This document shows positions 33,447 through 43,277 of a stretch of 64,000 nucleotides of DNA, one piece after another. How positions within the stretch are numbered: the stretch's first letter is position 1; every line of letters starts with the position of its first letter. The notes beneath the pieces are model-generated. The model was not told where the DNA came from. It saw only the letters and a program-made list of their open reading frames with translations, and searched no databases. The position numbers and the translations under genes were made by a program. The stretch is from Clostridium merdae (lineage in GTDB: Bacteria > Bacillota > Clostridia > Oscillospirales > Acutalibacteraceae), in the NCBI RefSeq assembly GCF_900176635.1, contig NZ_FXLN01000003.1:248001-312000 (forward strand), given 5' to 3'.

Positions 33447-35756
33447 TCACATTACTATAAATTTATTTTGCACTGCCATTGCCATATCAATTGTTTTTTT
33501 CCCAACGATTTCATCAAATCGGATGGTAGCGTAGGTGCCGTCAAATTCCGTGATGACACCTTTCCCAAACTTGGAATGCGTAACGCTCCTGCCCGCTTCT
33601 ACATTGGTAAGTAAGATTTTTTGAGGCTGCGCAGTGATGCCCGTTTTCTTAATTTCCGTTCGTTTATGAGGCTGCTTCGGCTTGCTTTTGGGTGCAGCTT
33701 CGTAGGTAACCGTTGTATCGCGCTGCTCTAAAAGCTGTGCGATTGTTAACAACTGAAGCGTGCCCAACTCATACTCTACAAGCACAGAATACCCGCATTG
33801 TGCAACCACAGTACCTTTTCCATTGTCTTTATGTACATAGGTTTTGCCACATAATCTTTGCTGAAATAACGCCATAATATTGTCTGCGCCCATTACCTCT
33901 ACCGGCAGAGAGTTTAAAACCTCCGTTGTAAAAGCGGATTGCTCACTACGGCAGTGAAAAAGAGAAAGCTCATTTTTCGCGCGGGTCATGGCGACATAAT
34001 ATAAGCGGCGTTCTTCTTCATACTCTCTTAGCTCCTCCGGAGACGAAGAATCTGGGGCGGGATTTTTCGGGAGCGTACCGTTAAATACATCAAGCAAATA
34101 TACTCTCTCATATTCCAACCCCTTACTCGAGTGGATGGTCGACAAAACAAGCTTGTTCGAGCTGCTGTTTTTATGCTCTTTTATGATCTCTTGCAGTTCC
34201 TTTAGTCTACGGAGCAAATCACGCGGGCTAGATTCTTTTTCGCCGAGCATACACAAAATAGCAAACTTTCCTTCGTCCAGCTTATTTTCATTTACATAGT
34301 GCCGATACCCTGCTGTATTCCAAATGAGTTGAACGGCCTTAGACGCGCTGCTTTCCACAATCATCGGCAATATGGTTCGTAAATTATTAACGCTTTCCTT
34401 GGCAAAGCTATTGAGCTCTGGAAATTGAACGAACTCTTCCAGAATCGGCTTTCCCGTTCGCTTGCTTTGTTCGCAAGCGAAAATAGCGGCTTTCTTTGAT
34501 AAAGGGCTACCAAATTTGTAATAGATTCGCATAAAGGCTTCTGCATCCTGTTGGTTATACGAAAAGTTTATAATATCTGTTATATCTGCAACAATGCGAT
34601 GCGAAAAGAACGCTCCATCAAATTGCCTGCAATGATAGGGAATCCCATTTCGCTCCAGCATATCGATGAGGGGAAGGGCACTGTCGTTATTTCGATAAAG
34701 AATCGCCGTTTCGGAATCACAATTCTGTGCCAGCGCAAAAAGATATTGGTATTGCGTGACTCGATTTGCTGCATCAACTACCCGTATAGGCACTCCGCTG
34801 CCGCGCGTTGGTACGATTGACTTGTTATGGCGATAGCGATTTTTAGACACAAACGCGTTTGCCACACTTACGATTTCATTTGTAGAACGATAGTTATGTT
34901 CAAGCAACATGATTTTCGCGTTTGGGTAGTCATTGCTAAAGTTCAGTAATGCATCTGGATATGCGGCGCGAAAACCATATATGCTCTGGTCTTCATCGCC
35001 AACCATAAAAAGATTGCCGTGCTTTTTTGCCAACAGCTGAATAATGGTGTGCTGTATTTTAGAGGTATCCTGCGACTCATCCACACAAATATAGCGATAT
35101 TGCTCTTGAAAATGCGCGAGGACTGGCGGAACCAAATTGAGAATATTGAGCGCATATTTCATTTGGTCATCGTAATCCATTTGTCTGTTTGACTTAAGCT
35201 CTTTACAGTATTGCTCGTATATCTGAGGCATATGTGGGGTGCTAAAATCACAATTTTCAATTTCTTCCTCTGACAGCATCATATTTTTAATGTAAGTAAT
35301 AGAAGTGCGAATATCTTTTATGATGCTCTCAGTGGCGTAATCGTTATTGATTCTTTGATAAAGCTGTCCGACCAAATGTGCCAATACACCATCGTCCGTA
35401 ATCAATTCAAAGGGTTGCCCTTTCCCATGGTTCTGGTTGTAGTAGTCTATTATTTTTGCCGAAAGGCTGTTCATTGTACGGAACTCCATGTTGCGGCTAA
35501 AGCTTTCTCCAAACAGAGAGATAAAACGTTGGCGCATTTCATTGGTACTGGCGACTGTATAGGTCGTGGTCAAAATGCTCTCCGGTGAGATACCAAGGCA
35601 GTAAACCATATACCCTAACCGTGTGATAAGCACTGTGGTTTTACCGCTCCCGGGAACGGCAAGAAGCAGTATTGCCCCGTCTACCGTCTGTACCGCCTCT
35701 TTTTGTTGTTTATTTAGGCGAGACAGAAATCTCTGCGAAAACTCTTCTTGCGTCAT
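33447..35756 (-). CDS. UvrD/PcrA-like superfamily 1A DNA helicase
   Basis: A 769-residue helicase. SF1 motifs in order: Q-motif LNKQQKEAV, Walker A VPGSGKTTVLITRL (about 33-46), DESQDTSKIQ (Walker B), GDEDQSIYGFRAA (III), LEHNYRSTNEIV (IV), STIHSSKGLEYERVYL (V) and EERRLYYVAMTRAKNELSL (VI). The C-terminal tail ends in a Tudor-like VTHSKFGKGVITEFDG segment, as in PcrA. It unwinds DNA 3' to 5' with ATP and likely removes proteins or resolves repair intermediates. It is about 40 residues longer than typical PcrA and has the DESQD form of the Walker B; I therefore do not call it PcrA outright. It is a single-gene unit. Confidence 0.88.
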   Translation of the reverse strand: MTQEEFSQRFLSRLNKQQKEAVQTVDGAILLLAVPGSGKTTVLITRLGYMVYCLGISPESILTTTYTVASTNEMRQRFISLFGESFSRNMEFRTMNSLSAKIIDYYNQNHGKGQPFELITDDGVLAHLVGQLYQRINNDYATESIIKDIRTSITYIKNMMLSEEEIENCDFSTPHMPQIYEQYCKELKSNRQMDYDDQMKYALNILNLVPPVLAHFQEQYRYICVDESQDTSKIQHTIIQLLAKKHGNLFMVGDEDQSIYGFRAAYPDALLNFSNDYPNAKIMLLEHNYRSTNEIVSVANAFVSKNRYRHNKSIVPTRGSGVPIRVVDAANRVTQYQYLFALAQNCDSETAILYRNNDSALPLIDMLERNGIPYHCRQFDGAFFSHRIVADITDIINFSYNQQDAEAFMRIYYKFGSPLSKKAAIFACEQSKRTGKPILEEFVQFPELNSFAKESVNNLRTILPMIVESSASKAVQLIWNTAGYRHYVNENKLDEGKFAILCMLGEKESSPRDLLRRLKELQEIIKEHKNSSSNKLVLSTIHSSKGLEYERVYLLDVFNGTLPKNPAPDSSSPEELREYEEERRLYYVAMTRAKNELSLFHCRSEQSAFTTEVLNSLPVEVMGADNIMALFQQRLCGKTYVHKDNGKGTVVAQCGYSVLVEYELGTLQLLTIAQLLEQRDTTVTYEAAPKSKPKQPHKRTEIKKTGITAQPQKILLTNVEAGRSVTHSKFGKGVITEFDGTYATIRFDEIVGKKTIDMAMAVQNKFIVM

Positions 35757-35926
35757 TTATTGAATCTCCTTATTGATATAAAAATGAAAGCGGTATCCAC
35801 CTTATACATACAAATATTCCGTATTCTAAACAGGAAATACACTGGCAAACAAAATGCGATAAGTAGAGAGCTTGTCCCTACAAACTTATTTAGGCAAGCA
35901 CCTAGCATTTTTAAACCTTGCAGTAT

Positions 35927-36286
35927 TTATATTGTTTCTAGCTGCTCTACCGTTCTCTCGTTTTTTACGTTGCCTGTATTTAGCGTTGTTTTGGGTTCAA
36001 TAAGCATAACATGTACTTCATCCTCCGCTATCGGCATATGTTCTACACCTTTTGGTACTACAAAGAATTCACCCTCGTTTAAAACAACATCTTCATTACG
36101 AAGCCTCATTACTAGACTACCTCTAATCACAAGAAACAATTCATCCTCATTTTCATGCGAATGCCATACAAACTCACCCTTTAACTTTACAAGTTTTATA
36201 TAAGTATCATTTAACTCACCCACAATTTTGGGTGACCAGTAGTCATAAAAAGCACTCAACTTTTCTTCCATATTCACTTTCTTCAC
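35927..36286 (-). CDS. cupin domain protein
   Basis: About 119 residues. A GTG start at 36286 follows AGGAGG with 9-nt spacing; ATG at 36271 is an alternative. The cupin motifs are EFVWHSHENEDELFLVIRG (G(X)5HXH(X)3-4E form) and EGEFFVVPKGVEHMPIA, giving probable metal ligands two His, one Glu and one His. Small single-domain cupins are metal-dependent isomerases, dioxygenases or sugar-binding regulators; no partner suggests which. It lies between the helicase and a CPBP-family protease gene with no close operon mate. Confidence 0.85.
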   Translation of the reverse strand: MKKVNMEEKLSAFYDYWSPKIVGELNDTYIKLVKLKGEFVWHSHENEDELFLVIRGSLVMRLRNEDVVLNEGEFFVVPKGVEHMPIAEDEVHVMLIEPKTTLNTGNVKNERTVEQLETI

Positions 36287-36332
36287 TGGGAAAAGCCTCC
36301 TTTTTAAATACGTTTCTATTCTATCAATTCGT

Positions 36333-37247
36333 TTACAGCATATTAGAAATAAACCATTCCTTTCTCCTTCTTATTGTTAATATTGCAATTGCGAGCAGTA
36401 AAACAATGGTTGTAATGAGACCACCTTCGGGGCCAAAATCCCCTCCAGTATAAACAACAGAGCCAATTTGCTGTGTTTGAAATAGCCTTATACCATTATC
36501 TGCAAAGCCGCTAACAGGCAGCCCATAAATATTACCAAGAGCAAAATTCCAAGCAAAATGCAGTCCGCAAACACCCCATATATTCCCATCCTTGATAGCA
36601 TAACCGGCAAAAAACACACCCGAAAGTATTAGATTTAGAAAAGATAAAGCGGTTACTCCTGCACTAAATAAATGAAGTATCCCAAATAGGATGGCGGTTA
36701 TGAAAACTGCCGTAAGCGGCGAACTTTGTTGCTCTAATCTGGGAATCATCCACCCTCTTATTGCTATTTCTTCAGAAGCACTTTGTATCATCCAACCAAA
36801 CGCCATTATTGCTAGCTTTAAAATTACATAGCTGGAGGCCTGTGATTCGTATTGAATGGTAATCATTCCAGTTGCAAACAGAATTAGGGTAACGATTGAA
36901 ATCGTACCAAAGCCAAGAACAAATCCAGTAATGTAATGCCGGAAAGGATTCTTGGCTTGAAAACCAATTGAATTTACAGGTCTTTTTTCCACAAACTTCA
37001 CCCATAAAAAGAAAAGAGCAATTTGTGTTCCGCAAACTATTAGCTTTTTAAATGCGAGAGTTTCATTGGTATTTGTATCTAGTGCAAGGGCATTAAAAAT
37101 TGCATACGTAAAAAATCGACCGATTCCAAATCCAATTAACCATAAAGCAAAATAAACAGCTATGGCTAACGGGATTTTTAACTGAATGCTACTTGCTTTC
37201 TGTTGAAAGAGTTCACTTCTTTTTAAATATAGATGAATGCTTTTCAA
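36333..37247 (-). CDS. CPBP family intramembrane metalloprotease
   Basis: A 304-residue membrane protein with about eight hydrophobic segments. The CPBP/Abi motifs are visible: EEIAIRGWMIPRLEQQ (EExxxR, motif 1) near 170 and HLFSAGVTALSFLNL plus HFAWNFALGNIYG with the catalytic His residues. A TTG start at 37247 follows AGGAGG. Members cleave other membrane proteins or CAAX-like peptides and sometimes confer bacteriocin immunity; no bacteriocin gene is seen nearby. It is oriented with the cupin gene 46 bp downstream, so the two may be co-transcribed. Confidence 0.85.
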   Translation of the reverse strand: MKSIHLYLKRSELFQQKASSIQLKIPLAIAVYFALWLIGFGIGRFFTYAIFNALALDTNTNETLAFKKLIVCGTQIALFFLWVKFVEKRPVNSIGFQAKNPFRHYITGFVLGFGTISIVTLILFATGMITIQYESQASSYVILKLAIMAFGWMIQSASEEIAIRGWMIPRLEQQSSPLTAVFITAILFGILHLFSAGVTALSFLNLILSGVFFAGYAIKDGNIWGVCGLHFAWNFALGNIYGLPVSGFADNGIRLFQTQQIGSVVYTGGDFGPEGGLITTIVLLLAIAILTIRRRKEWFISNML

Positions 37248-37319
37248 AGTGCCCTCCTATTCTAAATTATTTTTTCATTTTTAGTGGAAGATTACATTCT
37301 TGCGATACAAAAGTACCCA

Positions 37320-38441
37320 TTACACATCTTGATGATGCAAGAGTGGCAAGTTAGAAAAACGACTAAAATGTAATTTCTTTATATACAGCTCTAGGAGCGA
37401 CCCTATGGTATCAAAAACAAAATGCTTGGTTTCTGAATCAATTCCTCGTATAGCCTCCAAAGCTTTGAGTGCTTTTACGTTCCAATCCTCCGTTAAATCA
37501 CTAAAATTTACAACTCCAATGGATTCAAATACGCTATAAAGGGTTGAAATAAATAACTCCCGCTTCTCGTCACTCAAAGAAGAGAGCCACTCATTAATAA
37601 CCGTATTGATGTACTCCGCATCTTTCGTGATGCCTTGTGTATATAGAAAATCTGTTTTATCAATTACCCACGAGAATGGGTCATGCTGCATAATCCAAAA
37701 TTCGTTGCTTTCTACTACAATGTAATCCTCTTGATGCTGCAAAAGCATTCCCACTAAAGATGATTGAGGCAGCGTTTTGTGTATCTTGTCCTTAATTTTA
37801 GTATATTTTTCGCTTACGAAAATTTCATCTCGAAAACCGGGGCCGTCATGGCTATAAATGCCCACAATACGGTCTTGGATAGATTGATTGCACTCCATGG
37901 CAGAATATACTGCAATATTCCCGCCCTTTGAATGCCCACCAACCATGAGAGCATGTGGGAAGCGTTGCGCAACCGCATTCAAATATAGAACCCCCTCCTG
38001 CTGCGCTGGCACAGGAGAAATAAACGCCATATTAAAATCCTCTTTCCAACCGACAAGGGTCGCATCGGTACCCCGATAGGCAATATACGCAGTTTTATCA
38101 TCAATGAGGTAGGTGACCGCTGCAAACTGCTTTTGTAAGGTAATGTCTAAACTATCGGAATAGCAGCACATGCAAATGTCTCGAAATCTAGGGCTCATTC
38201 CAAGAGCAAGCAACAGTTTATGGTTGCTTTTGGGGTCTCGTACATTATATAACATGTGTGGAATATGCTCTGCTTTGAGTAAATCGCCGATTCTTACAGG
38301 TTCTTCCGCATCCTCTAACCCAGGTACCACTTTATTAAAATGAATATAGCTAAATTGAGATAATACTAAGCTGTCTACCCGATTGAATGTAGCGGTTTTA
38401 AAGTCCTCCATTTGCGACTCAACATAATCAACAATATTCAT
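37320..38441 (-). CDS. Mbeg1-like (DUF2974) alpha/beta hydrolase
   Basis: A 373-residue cytoplasmic protein. The nucleophile elbow is LMVGGHSKGGNIAVYSAM (GHSKGG), within YIAYRGTDATLVGWKEDFNM and NRVDSLVLSQFSYIHF, all features of the DUF2974/Mbeg1-like hydrolase family found in Firmicutes. The ISHDGPGF-like segment is IYSHDGPGFRDEIF and the C-terminal His is in the MLLQHQEDYIVVE region. It should cleave a lipid or acyl ester. No signal peptide or membrane segment. It is preceded by GGAGAT and followed 70 bp downstream by the CPBP gene on the same strand. Confidence 0.85.
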   Translation of the reverse strand: MNIVDYVESQMEDFKTATFNRVDSLVLSQFSYIHFNKVVPGLEDAEEPVRIGDLLKAEHIPHMLYNVRDPKSNHKLLLALGMSPRFRDICMCCYSDSLDITLQKQFAAVTYLIDDKTAYIAYRGTDATLVGWKEDFNMAFISPVPAQQEGVLYLNAVAQRFPHALMVGGHSKGGNIAVYSAMECNQSIQDRIVGIYSHDGPGFRDEIFVSEKYTKIKDKIHKTLPQSSLVGMLLQHQEDYIVVESNEFWIMQHDPFSWVIDKTDFLYTQGITKDAEYINTVINEWLSSLSDEKRELFISTLYSVFESIGVVNFSDLTEDWNVKALKALEAIRGIDSETKHFVFDTIGSLLELYIKKLHFSRFSNLPLLHHQDV

Positions 38442-38655
38442 ATTTTATATCTCCTAAGCAATGATTCACACACTAGTATCTTGCAATTGCTAAATGTTAT
38501 TATACTCATTAATTGATGGGAGGACTTGTCAAGGCAGTATTCATTCTTTCTTGTTAATCTGGTTTCGTGGAATTCCATGGATTAAGCATATTATATAGGT
38601 TTCACATAGGTTGAACAAGGGCTCATTTTTTACATATTGTTTGAAACCCTTCTAG

Positions 38656-38698
38656 ATAATCAAAGGTCCACCGGGTACACCGATGGACCTTTGATTAT
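38656..38698 (-). terminator. hairpin after the Vat-like gene
   Basis: ATAATCAAAGGTCCA (38656-38670) pairs perfectly over 15 bp with TGGACCTTTGATTAT (38684-38698). No T-run follows, so it may be a 3'-end or stabilising structure rather than a classic terminator. Confidence 0.55.
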
Positions 38699-38732
38699 CG
38701 TAAATGCTCTTCTAAAAGACTGAAATTGCAAT

Positions 38733-39395
38733 TCATAGCTTTTGAATTTTGTATAACTTCTGTTCGCTAGCTCTGATTTTTGTTAAATCTCCACTGCACA
38801 GGGCATCCAAAGTTTCATATATTTTATCGGCGGGCCAGTCCCACCATTTAAGCTCCAGTAGATAAGAAATTAAGTCATCATCAAAACGTTGGCGAATAAC
38901 CCGCGCGGGGTTTCCTCCTGCGATATGGTATGCTGGAATGTCCTTTACCACAACGGAATTTGCGGCGATGATTGCGCCATCGCCAATGTGTACTCCCGGC
39001 ATAACGGTGACATTTTGCCCAATCCATACATCGTTCCCAACAACCGTATCACCTTTGAAGGGAAGATCTTCGAGTGACGGAGTCGCCTTTTCCCAACCAT
39101 GTCCCATAATGTTGAATGGATACGTGGTAACACTGCACATCCTATGGTTTGCACCATTCATAACAAATTCAATCCCTTTGGCAATGGCGCAGAATTTACC
39201 AATGATAAGCTTGTCTCCTAAAAATTCGTAATGATGCGTAACGTGTTCCTCAAATCGTTCCGCCCCGTTGATATCATCATAATAGGTGTAATCACCAACC
39301 GTAATATTCGGTCTGGTAATTACATTCTTGATATAGCAAACGCTTTTTATGTTTTCGTTCGGATAAATTACATTAGGGTCTGGCCCATACTGCAT
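38733..39395 (-). CDS. Vat/CatB-like xenobiotic O-acetyltransferase
   Basis: A 220-residue left-handed beta-helix hexapeptide acyltransferase. The streptogramin acetyltransferase pattern is clear: GPDPNVIYPNENIKSV, GDYTYYDDINGAERF, KFCAIAKGIEFVMNGANHRM with the catalytic His (Vat His82 equivalent), TYPFNIMGHGWE, GDTVVGNDVWIGQNVTVMPG, VVKDIPAYHIAGGNPA and WWDWP. The enzymes transfer acetyl from acetyl-CoA to streptogramin A antibiotics or related compounds. Whether this homologue inactivates any drug cannot be told from sequence; housekeeping relatives exist. It is the first of two closely spaced genes, 12 bp after the DUF1697 gene. Confidence 0.85.
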   Translation of the reverse strand: MQYGPDPNVIYPNENIKSVCYIKNVITRPNITVGDYTYYDDINGAERFEEHVTHHYEFLGDKLIIGKFCAIAKGIEFVMNGANHRMCSVTTYPFNIMGHGWEKATPSLEDLPFKGDTVVGNDVWIGQNVTVMPGVHIGDGAIIAANSVVVKDIPAYHIAGGNPARVIRQRFDDDLISYLLELKWWDWPADKIYETLDALCSGDLTKIRASEQKLYKIQKL

Positions 39396-39407
39396 ATAGA
39401 TACCTCT

Positions 39408-39977
39408 CTATTTTTTTCGTATTGGGTTGTCTTCCATCATATCATATAGATTGCAAACACTTTTCCAATTTCGTACCGTAGCCGTATGAAACACCTTGGA
39501 AATGTAGCCGGCTAGTTTTGATTTTCGTATACTTTGGTGGCAAAGGAGATAACATTCCCTTTTTCTCTCTCGTAGTATGTCTGACCCGACATACTTTCTG
39601 CGAATGGCCTCAATCTGCGATTGCTCCGGTAGACTTTCTAGAAAACAAACATATAGGTGCTCTACTTGAGGGGCTGCCGTTTCGGCAGCAATCATCTCAT
39701 CTAGTGAGAACGGCATTTGCGCAATAAGATACTGAATCTCATCTATATTTCTGATAATCACGCCAATTTCAAACCCAAACCGTTTCACGAAACCATCGCT
39801 AACCGTATTGTATAAAGAAGCTTCATCAAGATCGGAATCCAATACCACATTTCCGCTTTGGACATAGGTTCGAATGTTTTTGAAATTCAGGTCAAGCAGC
39901 AGTTGCTTTAAGTCGTTCATCTTAATGATGTTTTTGCCACCAACATTGATTCCACGAAACAATACTACATATTTCAT
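39408..39977 (-). CDS. DUF1697 family protein
   Basis: ATG 39977 follows AAAAGGTGAAG at suitable spacing, 3 codons inside the longest frame. The 189-residue protein begins VVLFRGINVGGKNIIKMNDL, the DUF1697 hallmark, then the GNVVLDSD region and IRTYVQSGNV, with a KVFHTATVRNWKS-like C-terminal motif. Function is unknown; DUF1697 has been proposed to have a ferredoxin-like fold. It sits 12 bp upstream of the Vat-like gene and is likely co-transcribed with it. Confidence 0.85.
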   Translation of the reverse strand: MKYVVLFRGINVGGKNIIKMNDLKQLLLDLNFKNIRTYVQSGNVVLDSDLDEASLYNTVSDGFVKRFGFEIGVIIRNIDEIQYLIAQMPFSLDEMIAAETAAPQVEHLYVCFLESLPEQSQIEAIRRKYVGSDILRERKRECYLLCHQSIRKSKLAGYISKVFHTATVRNWKSVCNLYDMMEDNPIRKK

Positions 39978-40175
39978 CCGCTTCACCTTTTTGTTCTATA
40001 ATGATAAAGATGTCTGTTTTATGAGTAGGCATTAATCAATGTTTAATTTAAATGAGAAGTTGTCCTTTTGCAATAATTTTCACATCTTCAGCCACGTTGA
40101 TATGTCCTGTGGATTGAATCCGAAAATACTTTTATCTTGCTTGGTCTTCTACAAAACCACCTTGGCAACACCGAA

Positions 40176-40991
40176 TTATTCCGGACCTCTGTATCGAAAA
40201 TACTCTTTGGGATCAGTATATATCCCATTAATCCAAATCGATGCGGTAGGACAAAAATTATAGCAACGCATACAAGCAGTACATTCAGCTGAAAACTCAA
40301 ATTGTTGATTATTAAGCTTTATACAGCGTGTCGGGCAATTATTTAAACATAACATGCACCTATTACATGTTTTTGCCTGTACGCTCAACAACTGATAATT
40401 ATTTTGAATCACCTTTTGAGTCTTTTTCCGTATTAAGATTCCGGGTAACAAGTATGGCCCAATCCCTTTGATATGTTTTTTCGAGGACAGTAATCGGTTT
40501 ATCATTATTTTCAGCTCATCTTCAGCACGCGCTTTTCTGATTCTCAATTTTTTGCTGCTCACTAATTGTGATTTATGCCTATATGTAGATATATTATTGC
40601 ATACTCTGATATTCACATAAGCCATAAGTTTAAAGCAGTCTTTATCAAATAGCTTCTTTGCTTCGAAAGGCCCATATGCATTTACATATCCAAATGTATT
40701 GATGAAATAAAACGGTTTTGAATAAACTTTCTCGGTTTTTAAACTATCTGTCAGAAATCGAATGAAAGCTTTCATTATGGAAGGAATATCAGCTCCATAT
40801 ATGGGATTAGCAAAACCGATGCAGGTGGATTCTTTAACGATTTTAATTAAATTTTCGCTTTTGCATCTTTTAAAATCATCAATCGAATAAAGTTCGGCCT
40901 GATGACCGCTTTGAATGACTGTACTTTTAAATTGCTCAACCACCCATTTTGTATTTCCTGTTCCACTAAAATAAAAAGTAGTAAATAGCAT
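40176..40991 (-). CDS. EFR1 family flavodoxin-ferredoxin protein
   Basis: ATG 40991 follows AGGAGG (GGAGGCATAATC) and gives 271 residues; the longer frame to 41021 is not used. The N-terminal ~180 residues are flavodoxin-like with the FMN phosphate loop YFSGTGNTKWV. The C-terminus carries two 4Fe-4S motifs: CNRCMLCLNNCP and CTACMRCYNFCP. EFR1 proteins carry low-potential electrons in anaerobes; the donor and acceptor are unknown. The tail GIYTDPKEYFRYRGPE is the family ending. It is a single gene between the DUF1697 gene and a phosphatase gene on the same strand. Confidence 0.88.
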   Translation of the reverse strand: MLFTTFYFSGTGNTKWVVEQFKSTVIQSGHQAELYSIDDFKRCKSENLIKIVKESTCIGFANPIYGADIPSIMKAFIRFLTDSLKTEKVYSKPFYFINTFGYVNAYGPFEAKKLFDKDCFKLMAYVNIRVCNNISTYRHKSQLVSSKKLRIRKARAEDELKIMINRLLSSKKHIKGIGPYLLPGILIRKKTQKVIQNNYQLLSVQAKTCNRCMLCLNNCPTRCIKLNNQQFEFSAECTACMRCYNFCPTASIWINGIYTDPKEYFRYRGPE

Positions 40992-41152
40992 GATTATGCC
41001 TCCTGACAGGAAATTGACCATTATACATCATTAGTACCGCAGTACTATTAAAGTCATAGCAAGCAGACCGTTTGTTTCTTTTATATATTCACAAATATAA
41101 GTACACTTTCCAAAAGAACTAAAATTGGAGAGTTGGGGTGTGAAACTGTACT

Positions 41153-41854
41153 TCAATTTTCGGGATTTAAGGGTATGCAAATGTCATATAATTCTGCTAA
41201 ATTTGTGATTGTGTATGTACTCTGAATTTCTGCAGATTCTTTCTGTGACTTTATGTTAACCCAACAGGTATCAATTCCTGAAAGAATTCCACCTTTTATA
41301 TCGGTATTTAATGAATCCCCGATAATAAGTGCCTCGTTTATATTGAAATCTTTAATATTATTTATTACATAATTGAAAAATTCTTTTGATGGCTTTTGAA
41401 ATCCGACGCTTTGAGAATCAAAAACATCTTCAAAAAATTCATATAAGCCTGACTGCTTCAATCGCTTTATCTGAGTGTTTGTTATTCCATTCGTTACAAC
41501 ATACAGTCTATGGGTTGCAGACAAGCTCTGGCACAATTCTAAAGCCCCTTCTATAAGCTGACTTCCATCACCCAAGAGTTCTCTATACTGATTTTCCCAT
41601 GCAATTCCATCCACAACTTTTCCAAGTCTTAACATAGTTTCTGAAAATCTTGAATTCAGCACATCATCTAATACAATATCTCCTTTCTCATAATCAGCCC
41701 ATAGTTGTTTATTGACGGAATTATATACTCCAAACAACTCATCCGAAAAAGTATATCCGTTTTTTTCAAACAATTTGTTTAACGAATCTGCTTCATTCGC
41801 TCCGAAATCTAACAAAGTATCATCTAAATCAAATAGAAGTATTTTATAACCCAT
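41153..41854 (-). CDS. HAD superfamily phosphatase, YjjG-like
   Basis: A 233-residue HAD enzyme. The DxD nucleophile motif is LLFDLDDTLLDF (residues 5-16), motif II is VVTNG and motif IV GDSLNTDIKGG; a helical C1 cap occupies about 18-90. The closest family pattern is YjjG/noncanonical pyrimidine nucleotidase, which removes phosphate from damaged nucleotides such as dUMP analogues. Mg2+ dependence is expected. It starts at ATG 41854 after GGAGGAAAA. It is a single-gene unit. Confidence 0.87.
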   Translation of the reverse strand: MGYKILLFDLDDTLLDFGANEADSLNKLFEKNGYTFSDELFGVYNSVNKQLWADYEKGDIVLDDVLNSRFSETMLRLGKVVDGIAWENQYRELLGDGSQLIEGALELCQSLSATHRLYVVTNGITNTQIKRLKQSGLYEFFEDVFDSQSVGFQKPSKEFFNYVINNIKDFNINEALIIGDSLNTDIKGGILSGIDTCWVNIKSQKESAEIQSTYTITNLAELYDICIPLNPEN

Positions 41855-41907
41855 TTTTCCTCCGAAATTAAATATATCTTTTGCTCTTTGTCTTATATTT
41901 TAGCATA

Positions 41908-41943
41908 AAAAAGGCGTGTAGAACAATTTTTCTACACGCTTTC
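41908..41943 (-). terminator. terminator hairpin before the HAD gene
   Basis: AAGGCGTGTAGAA (41911-41923) pairs with TTCTACACGCTT (41930-41941) and flanking A/T tracts lengthen the stem. Minus transcripts from the YhdH gene would end here, 255 bp past its stop. Confidence 0.65.
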
Positions 41944-42198
41944 ATCTTTTATTTTAATCTTAATACTTTATTTCTAATCGAGCAGGAAAACACTACTGCA
42001 TGCCTTGAACAGTCAAAAATGATGTCGCGATGGCCCATTGGTACCTTGTTGGAGAGTTATTTTCTCAAAACGGATTACTAATACCCTATTGTATTGAATC
42101 TTGAACACTACGCTTAGAAAATCAAAAGAAAAGGAAAGAGTTTTGAAATTGTTCATTCACACAACTATACTGCAGAATCAAATTCATTAAAGGTTTTA
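41944..42198. other. gene-free stretch
   Basis: AT-rich DNA between the terminator and the YhdH gene. I see no gene, clear promoter or structured RNA in it. Confidence 0.4.
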
Positions 42199-43194
42199 TT
42201 ATCCCATTTTCAAAATATGTCGTCCTGTGTGAGAACCAGCCTTAATGTTTTCAAAAACTTCGCTTAGTTCTTCCATAACAACATCTTTAACAAGGGCTTG
42301 GCTCATAATGTGCCATTCACCAGCAAAACGCGACCAAATTGCATCACGCTTTTCAATTGGGAAGTTTACAGAGTCAACACCGAGAATGCTAACACCTCTA
42401 AGGATAAACGGCATGACAGTACTGTTAAACTTAATTCCGCCTGCGTTGCCGCACATGCTCATGCTTCCACCATAATAAATCTGTGGTAGTAAACCTGAGG
42501 CTACTTCCCCGCCTACAACATCAAGAACGTAATGGAATTTTTGTTTGTCGAGTACCTTTTGTTTTTCCGGTAACACATCACGAGCCAGTAGTACATCCGT
42601 GGCACCAATGGAAAGAAGCTTCTCTATTTCACTTTCTTCTCTAGCGAGCGCATAAATATTCTTATAGCCACTTTCCTTAAGGAGCTGTATTGCAACACTT
42701 CCCACACCACCTGAAGCACCTGTAACAAGGATATGCTGATCTCTATTCGGTGACATACCCTTTGATTCAAGTGTCATAATTGAAAGAGCTGCCGTAAAAC
42801 CAGCAGTGCCAATTACCATCGCATCATGTAGTGATAGTCCTTCCGGTAGTGCAACGACCCATTCCGCAGGAACCCTAGCATACTCTGCATAGCCGCCTGT
42901 ATGCGTCATACCTGTCTGAAAACCAGTTACAAGAACATTCTGCCCTTTTTTGAATTTACTGTTGTCCGATGAAACCACTGTACCACTTAAATCAATACCG
43001 GGAATCATTGGATAGTTGTTAATGACGCCGCCTTTTGTTTGTACAGCCAGCATATCCTTATAATTAACCGATGAATATGCTACTTTAATGAGCACATCTC
43101 CTTCAGAAAGCATTTCAGTATTAATTTGTTCAATGGAATGTGAAACTTGTCCATTTTCCTCTCGAACTACGAGAGCCTTAAAATTACCTTCCAT
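42199..43194 (-). CDS. YhdH/YhfP family quinone oxidoreductase (AcuI type)
   Basis: A 331-residue medium-chain dehydrogenase without zinc ligands. The NADPH-binding loop is LVTGASGGVGSVAIQLLKE and the family markers YSSVNYKDMLA, PGIDLSGTV and GGYAEYARVPAEWVV are present. YhdH and AcuI reduce acryloyl-CoA; related YhfP proteins reduce quinones. Which holds here cannot be told. The next gene, divergent, is a MarR regulator with an operator-like repeat in the shared intergenic region, suggesting induction by an electrophile or aromatic compound. Confidence 0.88.
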   Translation of the reverse strand: MEGNFKALVVREENGQVSHSIEQINTEMLSEGDVLIKVAYSSVNYKDMLAVQTKGGVINNYPMIPGIDLSGTVVSSDNSKFKKGQNVLVTGFQTGMTHTGGYAEYARVPAEWVVALPEGLSLHDAMVIGTAGFTAALSIMTLESKGMSPNRDQHILVTGASGGVGSVAIQLLKESGYKNIYALAREESEIEKLLSIGATDVLLARDVLPEKQKVLDKQKFHYVLDVVGGEVASGLLPQIYYGGSMSMCGNAGGIKFNSTVMPFILRGVSILGVDSVNFPIEKRDAIWSRFAGEWHIMSQALVKDVVMEELSEVFENIKAGSHTGRHILKMG

Positions 43195-43277
43195 ATTTTA
43201 CACCTTCCTTAGTTTATTAATTTTTGTTTAAATATAGTTTTTAACAAAAACATTTCGTTATAGGAACTTTTTTCATC

